From DASZBX01 sp035943635 (GTDB lineage: Bacteria > Actinomycetota > Actinomycetes > Streptomycetales > Catenulisporaceae), in NCBI GenBank assembly GCA_035943635.1, contig DASZBX010000044.1, positions 1 to 52,908 on the forward strand: a DNA stretch of 52,908 nt. Reading direction: 5' to 3'. A program made the position numbers and the translations under genes. Below are positions 33,505-41,892 of this stretch, piece by piece; position 1 is the first letter of the stretch; every line of letters starts with the position of its first letter. The notes beneath the pieces are model-generated. The model saw only the letters and a list, made by a program, of their open reading frames with translations. It had not been told where the DNA came from and searched no databases.

Positions 33505-33974
33505 ATGAGCATGGAGGAGCCCACGCAGCGGCCACTGGTCCCTGCCTCCTTCGAGCACCGCTACCTCGGAGACGGTCTGACCGATCGGCTGGTGGCTATC
33601 TCGACGAAGGCGCTGGCGAGCAAGCAGTATCGAGCAGTTCGGCGGGCACATCCTCATTCCGAGCCTCCAGGTGATCCGGCAGGAGCGCTACAACCAGCTC
33701 ACCGGGCTTCTGACCGAGACCACCCCGACTGTCTCCTTCGCCCGCGGCGAAAAAGTCCTGATCGCTCGGCCTTGTCAACGCCCTGGTGGAGACGCAGGTG
33801 CTGGACACACTGACCACCGGCCTCGGCGCTGGCGGGGAGAACCACTACCAGAGACTGCTGGCGCGCAACGCCTGCCACTTCGCGCCCACCGGAGGCTGGC
33901 GGTTCCGGCAGCGCACGGTAGCGGACGCCCGGCCTGTAGAGAAACCAGCCGGGCGGTACCAGATCGCCGCCTGA
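33505..33974 (+). pseudogene. Degraded gene of unknown family
   Basis: Three frames in succession look protein-like: SFEHRYLGDGLTDRLVAIST, then HILIPSLQVIRQERYNQLTG with TPTVSFARGEK, then LVNALVETQVLDTLTTGLGA, ENHYQRLLARNACHFAP and a stop at ~33,972. The change points near 33,640 and 33,770 are frameshifts in what was one gene. It recalls part of a large uncharacterised actinobacterial protein; I cannot name the family. Confidence 0.45.
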
Positions 33975-34196
33975 AACTGGTCACGGCACTCCACCAACGC
34001 CACATGCCAAAGCAAATTCGAATAATCGGGCCCCGAAAGTCGCATTTGCTACTCGAAGCGCGTGACTGATGCGCTCTGCTCTGGCACCGAGAGCCGTTAC
34101 GGTCAACAGTTCGGTGTAGGCGGCAGGTGTCACTTGTGCCGCACCCGGTCGGCCACACGGTCGCTCGGCATTCTCGGACCGGAGATGGTGATCAGT

Positions 34197-36113
34197 ATGG
34201 GTTACGTCCGTTGTCGTAGGACGAAGTCGGGCAAGGCTCGCTACACCGCGGTCTACTGCGATGTGCGGGGCAAGGAGCGCTCGGCCGGCACGTTCGCCCG
34301 GCAGGACGAGGCATCGAGGGCATGGAAGAGCGCGGAGGCCCGCGTCATCGACGGGCGGTACCTCGATGTGGACGCCGGGCGCCGACGCTTCGCGTCCTAC
34401 GCGACCGAGACCTGGCTGCCGCAGTTCGACGGGGAGTCGAGCACCGTACAGTTGTACGGGCTGATGTTGGAGAAGTACCTGCTGCCCGAGTTCGGGGACA
34501 CCCGGATGGTGGAGGTCACCCCGGGCCGGGTCAGAGCGTACTTCGCCATGCTGCGCGAGAGCGGTGTCGGGGCGGCCACGATCGACAAGTGCCACACCGT
34601 GCTGTGCTCGCTGTTCAACACCGCGGTCAACGACCGGGTCGTAGGCTGCCACCCGGTCGCCGGAGTCCCGGGCAACGACACCCCCGAGCCGCCGCTGCGA
34701 GTGGTCACCTCCGCGGAGTTCGCCCGAATCCTCGGGCACCTGCGCGATGAGCGCTCCAGGCTGTTCGTCGAACTGGCCCTGGAATCCGGATGCCGCTGGG
34801 GCGAACTGGCCGAACTGCGAGTCGGCGACCTCGATCCGCGCGCATGCACCCTGACCATCGCGCGCACCGTGGTCGAACTGGACCCGCACTACACTCCGGA
34901 CGGCGAGGGCGGGTTCGAAGTCAAGAACTACCCGAAGAATCGCACATGGCGCAAAGTCGCACTCACCCCCGACCTGGTCGAACGCCTCCAGGCATACCTC
35001 GGGCCGCGCCGCGAGCGCACGGCACTGATGTTTCCCGCCACCGGGCGCCGCACCAGAGCACAAGCCGAAACCCAGGCCCCGACCGAGCAGGAATCCACCT
35101 TCCGCGTCGGCGCGCGCACGTTCACCCACGGAACCGCGTACGCCTACACCGTCGGCGCCTGCCGGTGCGAGCAGTGCCGCACCGCGATGGCCGACTACCG
35201 GGCCGGGCGCCGCACATCCGGACACGACCGCCCGCCGGCCGCCCGGATCCCCGCCCATATCCAGCAAGCCCGACACATGCGCGGGGACTGGTTCCGCAAC
35301 CGCGTATGGTACCCGGCCGTCAAGGCCGCCGGACTGGACTGGGAACCGCGCGTGCACGACCTGCGCCACGCCAGCGCCTCCTGGGCCCTGGCCGGAGGAG
35401 CCACCGTCCAACAGGTACGCGACCACCTCGGCCACGTCTCCCTGCGCGCCATCGAACGCTACCTGCACAACCTGCCCGGCGCAGAGACCGCCGCCCTCAG
35501 CGCCCTCACCCGCATCCGCGACAGCACCGCCCCCGCCCTGCCGACCATGCCACCGACCACGCCCCGGGCCCCCGTACCGGTTCCGGCAGCCACCCCGGCC
35601 CATCCCATCGATCCGGCGCCGATGGACCGGACGCCTGCTGCCGAGCCCCCGGCCACCGGCGTCGCCAGGCCCGGCGCGGCCAGCTCTCAGGAAGCCGTGT
35701 CCGTACGCAACCAGACCACGCCGGCCCGCTGCCAGGACCCTGGAAACAACGAGTACAGCGACCACCGTCACCCCACTGTCACACGCACCACCACACCCCA
35801 CCTCCTCACCCAGCCCTGCGCGCCCGCTCCCGCCGCTACCCCCATCACCCTGCCGTCGCTCCAGCCAAGGCACTCAGCACCCGCCACAACCTGGTCCTAC
35901 ACCGCACACTCCAACCCCCTCCAACCCACAGACACTCTCAACACAACACCCGACACAAACATCGGCGAACCAGGACACGTACTTACGCGACCAGATCACC
36001 CGAAGACCCACCCCACGGACAAACGACGGACAAACAATCAAGAAGCCGACCTCCTCAACCACTGGAGACCGGCTTTGACCTGCAATAACAACAGTGGACG
36101 ATACTGGGATTGA
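34197..36113 (+). CDS. Tyrosine recombinase/site-specific integrase
   Basis: 638 residues. An N-terminal arm-binding-like segment (MGYVRCRRTKSGKARYTAVY) and SAM-like core domain are followed by the catalytic domain with Arg in LALESGCRWGELAELRVGDL, the HDLRHASASW box, DHLGHVS and the nucleophile in IERYLHN. Between the first Arg and the HxxRH box is an insert with HGTAYAYTVGACRCEQCRTA, a small cysteine motif seen in actinophage proteins. After the nucleophile comes a ~150-residue Pro/Thr-rich tail. ATG 34,197 follows GGTGAT; ATG 34,185 is the alternative. The stop lies within the att core. Confidence 0.88.
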   Translation: MGYVRCRRTKSGKARYTAVYCDVRGKERSAGTFARQDEASRAWKSAEARVIDGRYLDVDAGRRRFASYATETWLPQFDGESSTVQLYGLMLEKYLLPEFGDTRMVEVTPGRVRAYFAMLRESGVGAATIDKCHTVLCSLFNTAVNDRVVGCHPVAGVPGNDTPEPPLRVVTSAEFARILGHLRDERSRLFVELALESGCRWGELAELRVGDLDPRACTLTIARTVVELDPHYTPDGEGGFEVKNYPKNRTWRKVALTPDLVERLQAYLGPRRERTALMFPATGRRTRAQAETQAPTEQESTFRVGARTFTHGTAYAYTVGACRCEQCRTAMADYRAGRRTSGHDRPPAARIPAHIQQARHMRGDWFRNRVWYPAVKAAGLDWEPRVHDLRHASASWALAGGATVQQVRDHLGHVSLRAIERYLHNLPGAETAALSALTRIRDSTAPALPTMPPTTPRAPVPVPAATPAHPIDPAPMDRTPAAEPPATGVARPGAASSQEAVSVRNQTTPARCQDPGNNEYSDHRHPTVTRTTTPHLLTQPCAPAPAATPITLPSLQPRHSAPATTWSYTAHSNPLQPTDTLNTTPDTNIGEPGHVLTRPDHPKTHPTDKRRTNNQEADLLNHWRPALTCNNNSGRYWD

Positions 36114-36136
36114 ACCAGTGACCTCTTCCGTGTCAG
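36095..36136 (-). other. Attachment-site core: 3' half of tRNA-Val(GAC)
   Basis: Read on the minus strand this is a tRNA 3' half: anticodon loop CTGACAC (anticodon GAC), anticodon stem GGAAG, 5-nt variable loop, T-arm ACTGG-TTCAATC-CCAGT, acceptor strand ATCGTCC and discriminator A. The 5' partner of the anticodon stem (CTTCC) and the D-arm are absent; upstream DNA reads TTACATCA. Tyrosine integrases commonly recombine in the segment from anticodon loop to tRNA 3' end. The integrase stop (36,111-36,113) lies in the T-loop, so this is its att site. Confidence 0.75.
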
Positions 36137-36137
36137 T

Positions 36138-36219
36138 GATGTAATCAGCTTTACATCTTCTAGAAGAGATAATAAGCCTCACCAGCTTGAACTGCGGATA
36201 TATTGAACTGATGATCCGC
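36138..36219. repeat. Cluster of short repeats beside the att core
   Basis: GATGTAA (36,138-36,144) pairs with TTACATC (36,151-36,157). TCTTCTAGAAGA (36,156-36,167) is a palindrome. TTGAACTG is repeated at 36,187 and 36,203. GCGGAT (36,194) pairs with ATCCGC (36,214). The stretch is AT-rich against its surroundings. Possible integrase or excisionase arm sites. From 36,220 to 36,469 I see no gene. Confidence 0.4.
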
Positions 36220-36469
36220 CTGCTACTCAGCTTAGCGCAGTTGACAGCCGTTGGCAGCAGTTTCGGTAGCCGTTCGCTCCCCGGCCACGCTCCCCCTGAC
36301 GCACCCCAATACACCGCGCCAGCCACAACGCCGCGCCCCCATTGAGTTCCATACTCTAATAGCTCCACCCCACTTCCTCACCCCTCCGATGAGCCCTCCT
36401 CTACGGAAGCCTTCCAGTCCTCGACCGCACGACTCGATAGGCCACTTGACCTGGAATGATCCACACGAT

Positions 36470-36720
36470 TGGGGATAGCCGAGGCCGAGCTCTCGACAAG
36501 CCACACCGCGTCTCCTGGGTGGAGCGAAGAGGGGAGCCTGCTCCCCCGCCGCTCCACCACCCACGGCCCGAAGCCGACCGGAGAGAACCTTGCGACCTGA
36601 TAGGTCGTTGGGTAACTGCTCCCCGCCTCCAGGGCTCCTCGTCGGGATGGAGGCGGAGAACCCTTCCGCGATGGATTTACAGTGGGCTGCGGAACCTCTC
36701 CGATCAGGCGATATGCAGCT
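36470..36720. repeat. Diverged repeat, copy B
   Basis: Aligns with 180-420. The minus strand here has an open frame (SPPPSRRGALEAGSSYPTTY, then ARFSPVGFGPWVVERRGS) whose counterpart in copy A is PSAPSRRGSRGDSEQV; the protein-level match is weaker than the DNA match, so coding is doubtful. It lies between the att site and a frameshifted IS3. From 36,721 to 37,167 no gene is recognised, although small inverted repeats such as CCGGTAT/ATACCGG occur near 36,790-36,825. Confidence 0.5.
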
Positions 36721-37167
36721 GCCCATGGCATTTGGTCGCGTCCTGGTCGCGGTGAAGTGTTCACGGGTTCGAATGTGTGCTCCCGACCGGTATTGGCGCC
36801 GCAAGGTGCCGATACCGGCAGTTCGAGCTGGTGCCCATCCGCTTAGGAGACGCGGTGGCTGTTTCACTGCGTGGAGCGCCTGACCTGCGGTGGAGCTAGG
36901 CCATTGCCGGTCGCGCGCTGATGGTTTTCCGTGTATTTGCCGCGGGCCGGGCAGGTCTGGGTGGGGTGGCGTGGTTCGTGCTGGGGTTGGTGGGTTGCGA
37001 TTGGGCTACATGGCTGACTGGATTGGGCACGTTCCTTCACCTCCTATTACACTATGAACCAGTTGACATGGCGCGGAGCTGCGGAGCGGTTGTAGAACGA
37101 TCGGCGTTGTGAGAACAATTGGGTGTAGCGGTAGCCGACGACGTGACGGGTGCGACAAGGTTTGATC

Positions 37168-38194
37168 ATGCCACGTCGCTCGAACCTTCGTGATCTCGCT
37201 ACCGCCGCGTCCGCATTGCGTCAGGAGTTGCTCAGCTGTCACCGGGAGCTGCGAGACCTTCGGCGCGAGAACGAGATCTTGCGTGAGGCGGCTGAGCCGT
37301 TGATTCATCATGGTGCGGCGCGGGAACGATTCGCGTTCATCCATGCCCGGCGCGACCGGTTCGCGGTGAAGCTGTTGTGCCGCGTTCTGGTCACCGATGG
37401 TGGCAACTATCGCGCCTGGGTACGGGCGCAGGGCAAGCGCCAGGGACACGACTATGACGACCGGCGGCTGACCGAGCTGATTATCGAGGTGCACACGGCG
37501 CACCCGATCTACGGTGCGCACCGGGTCACCCGCGAGCTACAACGCCAAGGCGTCCCGGTCGGCCGACGCACCGTGACCCGACTGATGCGCGAAAACGGTA
37601 TCAGCGGGCGGGCTCGCCGCAGGCGCCGGGCGCTAACCAAGCCCGATGCCAGCGCCACGGCGGTTCCAGACTTGGTCCAACGCACTTTCACGGCGCCGAT
37701 GCCCGGCCTGAAACTGATCGGGGACATTACCTGTTTTCCCACCTTGGAGGGCTGGTTATACCTCGCCACCGCCCTGGACCTGTGCAGTAAAGAAGTGATT
37801 GGATATGCGATCGCGCCGCACATGAGGGCTGGCCTGGCCGTCGAGGCGATCACCACGGCGCACCGGGCCGGGCTGGTAGCCGGGAACGCGATCATGCATA
37901 CCGATCGCGGCGGGCAATACCAACGCCTATCGAAGTACTCTGCGGCGACTGGAGATCCGCCAGAGCACCGGCCGCACCGGATCATGCCTGGACGCAGCCG
38001 CCGCCGAATCGTTCTTCGCCACGATCAAGACCGAGATCGGTATGACCTCTTGGCTGGACCGCGCCACGGCGCGCAGGGATATCGAAACATGGATAGCGGA
38101 CTACAACGAACGGCGCCTGCACTCCTCGCTCGGCTACCACACTCCAACCGAGACGCGAACTGCCTGGCAGGAGCGGATGTCAATGACAGCATAA
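37168..38194 (+). pseudogene. IS3-family transposase, frameshifted
   Basis: The first frame encodes the orfA end and orfB start (ELRDLRRENEILREAAEPLI, then RFAFIHARRDRFAVKLLCRV), the HTH_21-like region, and the DDE domain with LIGDITCF and IMHTDRGGQY. After GGQY (~37,920) the frame is lost; a 1-nt shift gives AYRSTLRRLEIRQSTGRTGS, AAAESFFATIKTEIG and DYNERRLHSSLGYHTPTE to TAA 38,192-38,194. Both catalytic Asp and the Glu exist, but in two frames. The orfA N-terminus is missing. Probably inactive. Confidence 0.75.
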
Positions 38195-38215
38195 AGCAAA
38201 GGGAGGTGAAGGAAC

Positions 38216-38380
38216 GTGCGCAATCCAACACGGCAGACTCCGGTACGCCGCCTACCGTTCCAGATCAGGTTGAGTTCGAGGAAGCGTTGGTGGTTGGCAC
38301 GGCACAGGCAGGCGCGCCGTTCCCAGCGACGCCTGAAGATGATGCGCGGGGAACGCTACTGCCTTGTACGATCGGAGTGA
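38216..38380 (+). CDS. Possible small basic protein upstream of the ABC-3C operon
   Basis: GGAGGTGA (38,202-38,209), a near-perfect Shine-Dalgarno, lies 6 nt before GTG 38,216, which opens 54 codons of a very basic peptide (RKRWWLARHRQARRSQRRLK). Another frame across the same DNA (from GTG 38,206, in front of KERAQSNTADSGTPP) stays open to TGA 38,385 and encodes an acidic peptide. Neither is a known family. The signal could instead be chance next to the IS3 end. Confidence 0.3.
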   Translation: MRNPTRQTPVRRLPFQIRLSSRKRWWLARHRQARRSQRRLKMMRGERYCLVRSE

Positions 38381-38422
38381 AATGACTACGACAACCTAGG
38401 GTTAATCCCAGTCGACGGTGGG

Positions 38423-39568
38423 ATGCGGAGGGAAATGGCAGACGCGGCCGGAGCTGTGGGTTCTACGCCCGGGCCGGTCTTCGTGGGAATCCCAGAGCCG
38501 AAGACACCGCACGTGGTTCTACTCGGGGCCGCCATGCAGGGCGCGCCCGCTCTCACACCGCGCCAGCACCTGCACTTCTATTCCGACCAGGAGTGGGAGG
38601 AGTTCACCCTCGAGTGGGTCAGAGCGCTCGCGGACCCGTACGTACTGGTGACGCGGATGGGCGGTGCCGGTGATCGCGGAGCGGACGTGGCGGCCTGCTT
38701 GACTCACGAGGGCACAGGCGGCGAGTGGCATTGCTACCAGTGCAAACACTACGAGGATGCGTTGCGTCCGGCTGACGTGTGGCCCGAGATCGTAAAGATC
38801 TTCCTGGCAAAGGTGCAGGGCATCTATGAGCTGCCGACACGTTACGTATTCGTCGCCCCGAAGATCGGACCAACCCTTGTACGTTTGCTAGCGAACCCTA
38901 CAAGCCTGAAGGCCGACTTCTTCAAGGCCTGGGCCAAGCCGGACTCGCCGGTCGGCGCGACGCTGGGTACGGATGACCGCAACGCGGTCGAGGCGCTGGC
39001 CCAAATGACAAGCTTCTCGATGTTCCAGGCTCCGGACATGGATTGGATCCTAGAACTGCATGCTGGCACCCCGCACCACGCGCGCCGCTTTCCCACCCGG
39101 CTCAAGCCGCGGCCGGCAGTCGACCTGCCTCCGCAGGAGCAGGCCCTGCACGAAGCGATGTACATCCAAAAACTGCTGGCGGCGTACAACCAGAAACACC
39201 GACTGACGCTGACGACGCTTCAGGAGGCGCGGGAACATCTGAAGACGAAGAAACACCTGACACGCCAGCGCGAGGCGTTCTACAGCGCCGAATCCCTGCG
39301 CGTGTTCGCCCGCGACAGCGTCCCGGTCGAGACCTACTCGGCGATCGAGACCGACCTGTATGAGGCAGTTGTCGAGGTCGAAGAGCGTGACTACGATCTG
39401 GGCTACGAGCGCCTGGACGCCGTCCTTGAAGCGGCGGTGCATCACCTGCCAAATCCAGGGAACATCCTGGCCCCCGTCATCACCGTCGCCGACCGCAAAG
39501 GACTGTGCCACCACCTGGCCAACGACGACCGGCTGACCTGGTGCAAGGACGACGAGGAGTCGGCATGA
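38423..39568 (+). CDS. ABC-3C system effector with Mrr-like nuclease domain
   Basis: A 381-residue protein. Residues ~45-150 look like a Mrr-type PD-(D/E)XK domain: FTLEWVRALADPYVLVTRMG, then GAGDRGADVAACLTHEG with the metal-binding Asp, and WHCYQCKHYEDAL with a Q-x-K catalytic half-site. Residues ~230-381 are mostly helical and unassigned. It heads three overlapping genes whose order (nuclease effector, small middle protein, SMC-like ATPase) matches ABC-three-component defence systems described by Aravind and co-workers. ATG 38,423 or ATG 38,435 may be the start. Confidence 0.78.
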   Translation: MRREMADAAGAVGSTPGPVFVGIPEPKTPHVVLLGAAMQGAPALTPRQHLHFYSDQEWEEFTLEWVRALADPYVLVTRMGGAGDRGADVAACLTHEGTGGEWHCYQCKHYEDALRPADVWPEIVKIFLAKVQGIYELPTRYVFVAPKIGPTLVRLLANPTSLKADFFKAWAKPDSPVGATLGTDDRNAVEALAQMTSFSMFQAPDMDWILELHAGTPHHARRFPTRLKPRPAVDLPPQEQALHEAMYIQKLLAAYNQKHRLTLTTLQEAREHLKTKKHLTRQREAFYSAESLRVFARDSVPVETYSAIETDLYEAVVEVEERDYDLGYERLDAVLEAAVHHLPNPGNILAPVITVADRKGLCHHLANDDRLTWCKDDEESA

Positions 39569-40047
39569 ACCCACTCAACAGCCCGCTCGAGGTCGGCATC
39601 CGCGCACTCGTCCTGCTCTCGGAGACGTTCCCGCGCCGCCTAGATGTGGCCCAGCTCGTCTACCTTGACCACGCCATGCTCCACAGCGGCGATCTGGACG
39701 GCGGCCCGGCCAGCTTGCACCCGGACCTGCCGGTCGGACCCGGGGAGCTGGGCCTGAGGCGCCACCTCATCGAGCAGGGGCTGGTCGTGCTCCTGCGCGC
39801 CGGCCTGGCTGACATGATCGCGAGCGGTGATGGGCTCGCCTACCAAGCCACCGAGGAATCCTCGAGCTTCCTTGACATCCTCGAAGCCCCCTACCTGAAC
39901 GCTCTGAAGGACCGCGCCGCCTGGCTGGTGTCGGCATACTTGCATGAAGAATCGGACGTCCGCGAAGGAATGAGGCAGATCACCCGGCGTTGGGTCGATG
40001 GCTTCGAAAGCGCCACACACCACGGCGGGGAGGGTGACGGACAGTGA
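39565..40047 (+). CDS. ABC-3C system middle component
   Basis: A 160-residue helical protein (MNPLNSPLEVGIRALVLLSE, QLVYLDHAMLHSGDLDGGPA, ELGLRRHLIEQGLVVLLRAG, SSFLDILEAPYLNALKDRAA). The pattern EVGIRALVLLxxxFPxxxDLxxLVxLDHxxxHSxD is typical of ABC-3C middle components, which are thought to link the ATPase to the effector. ATG overlaps the effector stop (ATGA), and its own stop overlaps the ATPase GTG (GTGA), so stoichiometry is probably set by translational coupling. Confidence 0.78.
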   Translation: MNPLNSPLEVGIRALVLLSETFPRRLDVAQLVYLDHAMLHSGDLDGGPASLHPDLPVGPGELGLRRHLIEQGLVVLLRAGLADMIASGDGLAYQATEESSSFLDILEAPYLNALKDRAAWLVSAYLHEESDVREGMRQITRRWVDGFESATHHGGEGDGQ

Positions 40048-41864
40048 GTCCCCTGACCCTGCTCCATCTCACGTGTGTCGGCCTGGGCAAGCGTCCCGCC
40101 TCGGTAGAGTTCCACCCTCACCTGACCATCATTTACGGGGCCTCGGAAACCGGCAAGTCTTTCCTGGTAGAAGCGATCGACTACATGTTCGGCGCACGAG
40201 TTCTCAAATCGATCCAGGAAGCCGACGGCTACACCGATATCCTGCTCGGCCTGCGCCTGGCCGATGGCCAGATCATCACGCTGGCCCGTGAGTTCGGGGC
40301 CAACAAGGTGGCCGTCCACCACGGGGACCTGCGGACTGTGCCGACCGCACGGCCGGACAGCGTCCTGCCCATCAAGCACGACCCCCGAACGGAGAACAAC
40401 CTCTCACGCTACCTGCTGAAGATCCTCGGGGCCGACGGCCGCATGGTTCTGAAGAACTCCCGGCCCCAACTGCGCTCCTTAAGCTTCCGGGACCTGGCTC
40501 ATCTGTGCATCATCAGCGAGGGACAGATGGCCAGCGCCCGCTCCCCCGTGCTCACCTCAGGGCAGAAGATCGCCGAGACCGCCGAGAAGTCGGTCTTCAA
40601 GTACCTGCTGACCGGCCAGGACGAATCAGCGCGGGCCGTCGGCGCCAGCGATGTCGAGAAGAAGGTCGGCAAGGGCAAGATCGATCTGCTGGACCGTCTC
40701 ATCGACGAAGCCCGCAACACCCTGACCCTCGAGGTCGACGTAACCGAGCTGCAGCAACGACTATCGCGGCTTGAGGACGCGATGGCCCGTGCCTCCGAGG
40801 ACGTCGGCGCCCTCGTAGCCGAGCGTTCAGCGGTCTCCGATGATGCCCGCGGTGTGCAAACACGTGTATCCGACAACCGCCGACACGCCGGCGAGACCCA
40901 GACGCTTCTGGGCCGATTCGGTTTGCTGCGCCAGCAGTACGAGTCGGACCTCGCGCGCTTGGAGATGGTCGCCGAGGCCGGCACCCTGCTCGGCTACTTC
41001 CGCGCAGGAACATGCGTCTTCTGTGGCGCCGCGCCCGAGCATCAGCAACCCGGACACCACGTCCAAGAGACCACCCAGCTGCGAGCGGCCGTCGCCGCGG
41101 AGATCCGCAAGACCGCTGACCTGCGCGCCGACCTGATCACCACCATCGACGACTTGAACACCCAGCTCGAAGGACTCGACGATGAGCACCGGGGCCTTCA
41201 CGCCCAAGCCGGGTCCCTGGATCGAATCCTGGCGGGTCTCGACGAGCGCCTGACGCCGCTGCGCACCGATACCGACGAGATGCTCGCCGCCCGAACCCAG
41301 ATCCTGACCGACCTCACGATCCATATCCAGATTCAGCGTCTGGAAGACGCCAAAGCCGACGTGTCAAGTCCTCCCAGTGCACCGCCAACCCGGCCGGAGG
41401 GGATCCCTGCTGCCGACCTCGCCGAGTTCGAGCGTCTCGTGCAGCAGATACTGCAGTCCTGGCAGGTACCCGGCGACAGCCACGTCACCTACAACGAGTC
41501 CAGCGCTGAGGTCAGCGTCGACGGACGCCCGCGGCACAGCCGGGGCAAAGGGATGCGCTCGATCATCCACGCGGCCTTCTCGACCGCGCTGGTGCGCCAC
41601 GCCACTCAACGGGGTCTGCCCCATCCCGGCTTCGTCGTGCTCGACTCCCCGGTCCTCACCTACCGCGAGCCGCACGAGACCGACACCCAGCTGACCCACA
41701 ACGTCGTCGAGCACTTCTACGAAGGGCTCTTGAACGACCTGTCGGCTCAGGTCGTCGTCGTGGAGAATGGAGACCCGCCCAGCGGGGCCGGTCTTGACAC
41801 CCACGCGAGGGTCTACGCGTTCCGAACGCCCGGATCTGACCGGGTCGGGTTCTTCCCTGAATGA
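40044..41864 (+). CDS. ABC-3C system SMC/Rad50-like ATPase
   Basis: A 606-residue ABC ATPase of the SMC/Rad50 type. Walker A GASETGKS (res 32-39) is near the N-terminus. The middle (~res 220-450) is coiled coil and is interrupted by CVFCGAAPEHQQPGHH (~res 323), a half zinc-hook or zinc-ribbon. SRGKGMRSIIHAAFSTAL is the signature-like helix and FVVLDSPVL (~res 530) the Walker B. Such ATPases sense foreign DNA or replication intermediates and license the effector. GGGGAGGGTGA precedes the GTG start. Confidence 0.82.
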   Translation: MSPLTLLHLTCVGLGKRPASVEFHPHLTIIYGASETGKSFLVEAIDYMFGARVLKSIQEADGYTDILLGLRLADGQIITLAREFGANKVAVHHGDLRTVPTARPDSVLPIKHDPRTENNLSRYLLKILGADGRMVLKNSRPQLRSLSFRDLAHLCIISEGQMASARSPVLTSGQKIAETAEKSVFKYLLTGQDESARAVGASDVEKKVGKGKIDLLDRLIDEARNTLTLEVDVTELQQRLSRLEDAMARASEDVGALVAERSAVSDDARGVQTRVSDNRRHAGETQTLLGRFGLLRQQYESDLARLEMVAEAGTLLGYFRAGTCVFCGAAPEHQQPGHHVQETTQLRAAVAAEIRKTADLRADLITTIDDLNTQLEGLDDEHRGLHAQAGSLDRILAGLDERLTPLRTDTDEMLAARTQILTDLTIHIQIQRLEDAKADVSSPPSAPPTRPEGIPAADLAEFERLVQQILQSWQVPGDSHVTYNESSAEVSVDGRPRHSRGKGMRSIIHAAFSTALVRHATQRGLPHPGFVVLDSPVLTYREPHETDTQLTHNVVEHFYEGLLNDLSAQVVVVENGDPPSGAGLDTHARVYAFRTPGSDRVGFFPE

Positions 41865-41892
41865 GTCAGAACCCGACCCCGAGCCGGGCTGC

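Noticed and set aside
33981..35873. 630-codon minus-strand open frame opposite the integrase
   Set aside because: It is Gly/Arg/Val-rich with no motif, while the plus strand has all the catalytic residues of a tyrosine recombinase.
36095..36170. A complete tRNA-Val gene
   Set aside because: Only the half from anticodon loop to discriminator base is present. The upstream bases do not pair with the anticodon stem and there is no D-arm.
36470..36880. Group II intron for the diverged repeat
   Set aside because: No domain V-like hairpin or reverse transcriptase was found nearby; the idea is left open only as one possibility.
37150..38385. A single intact 411-residue transposase
   Set aside because: After GGQY the frame leaves transposase homology. 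The AAAESFF and RRLHSSLGYHTP motifs continue in another frame, so it is frameshifted.
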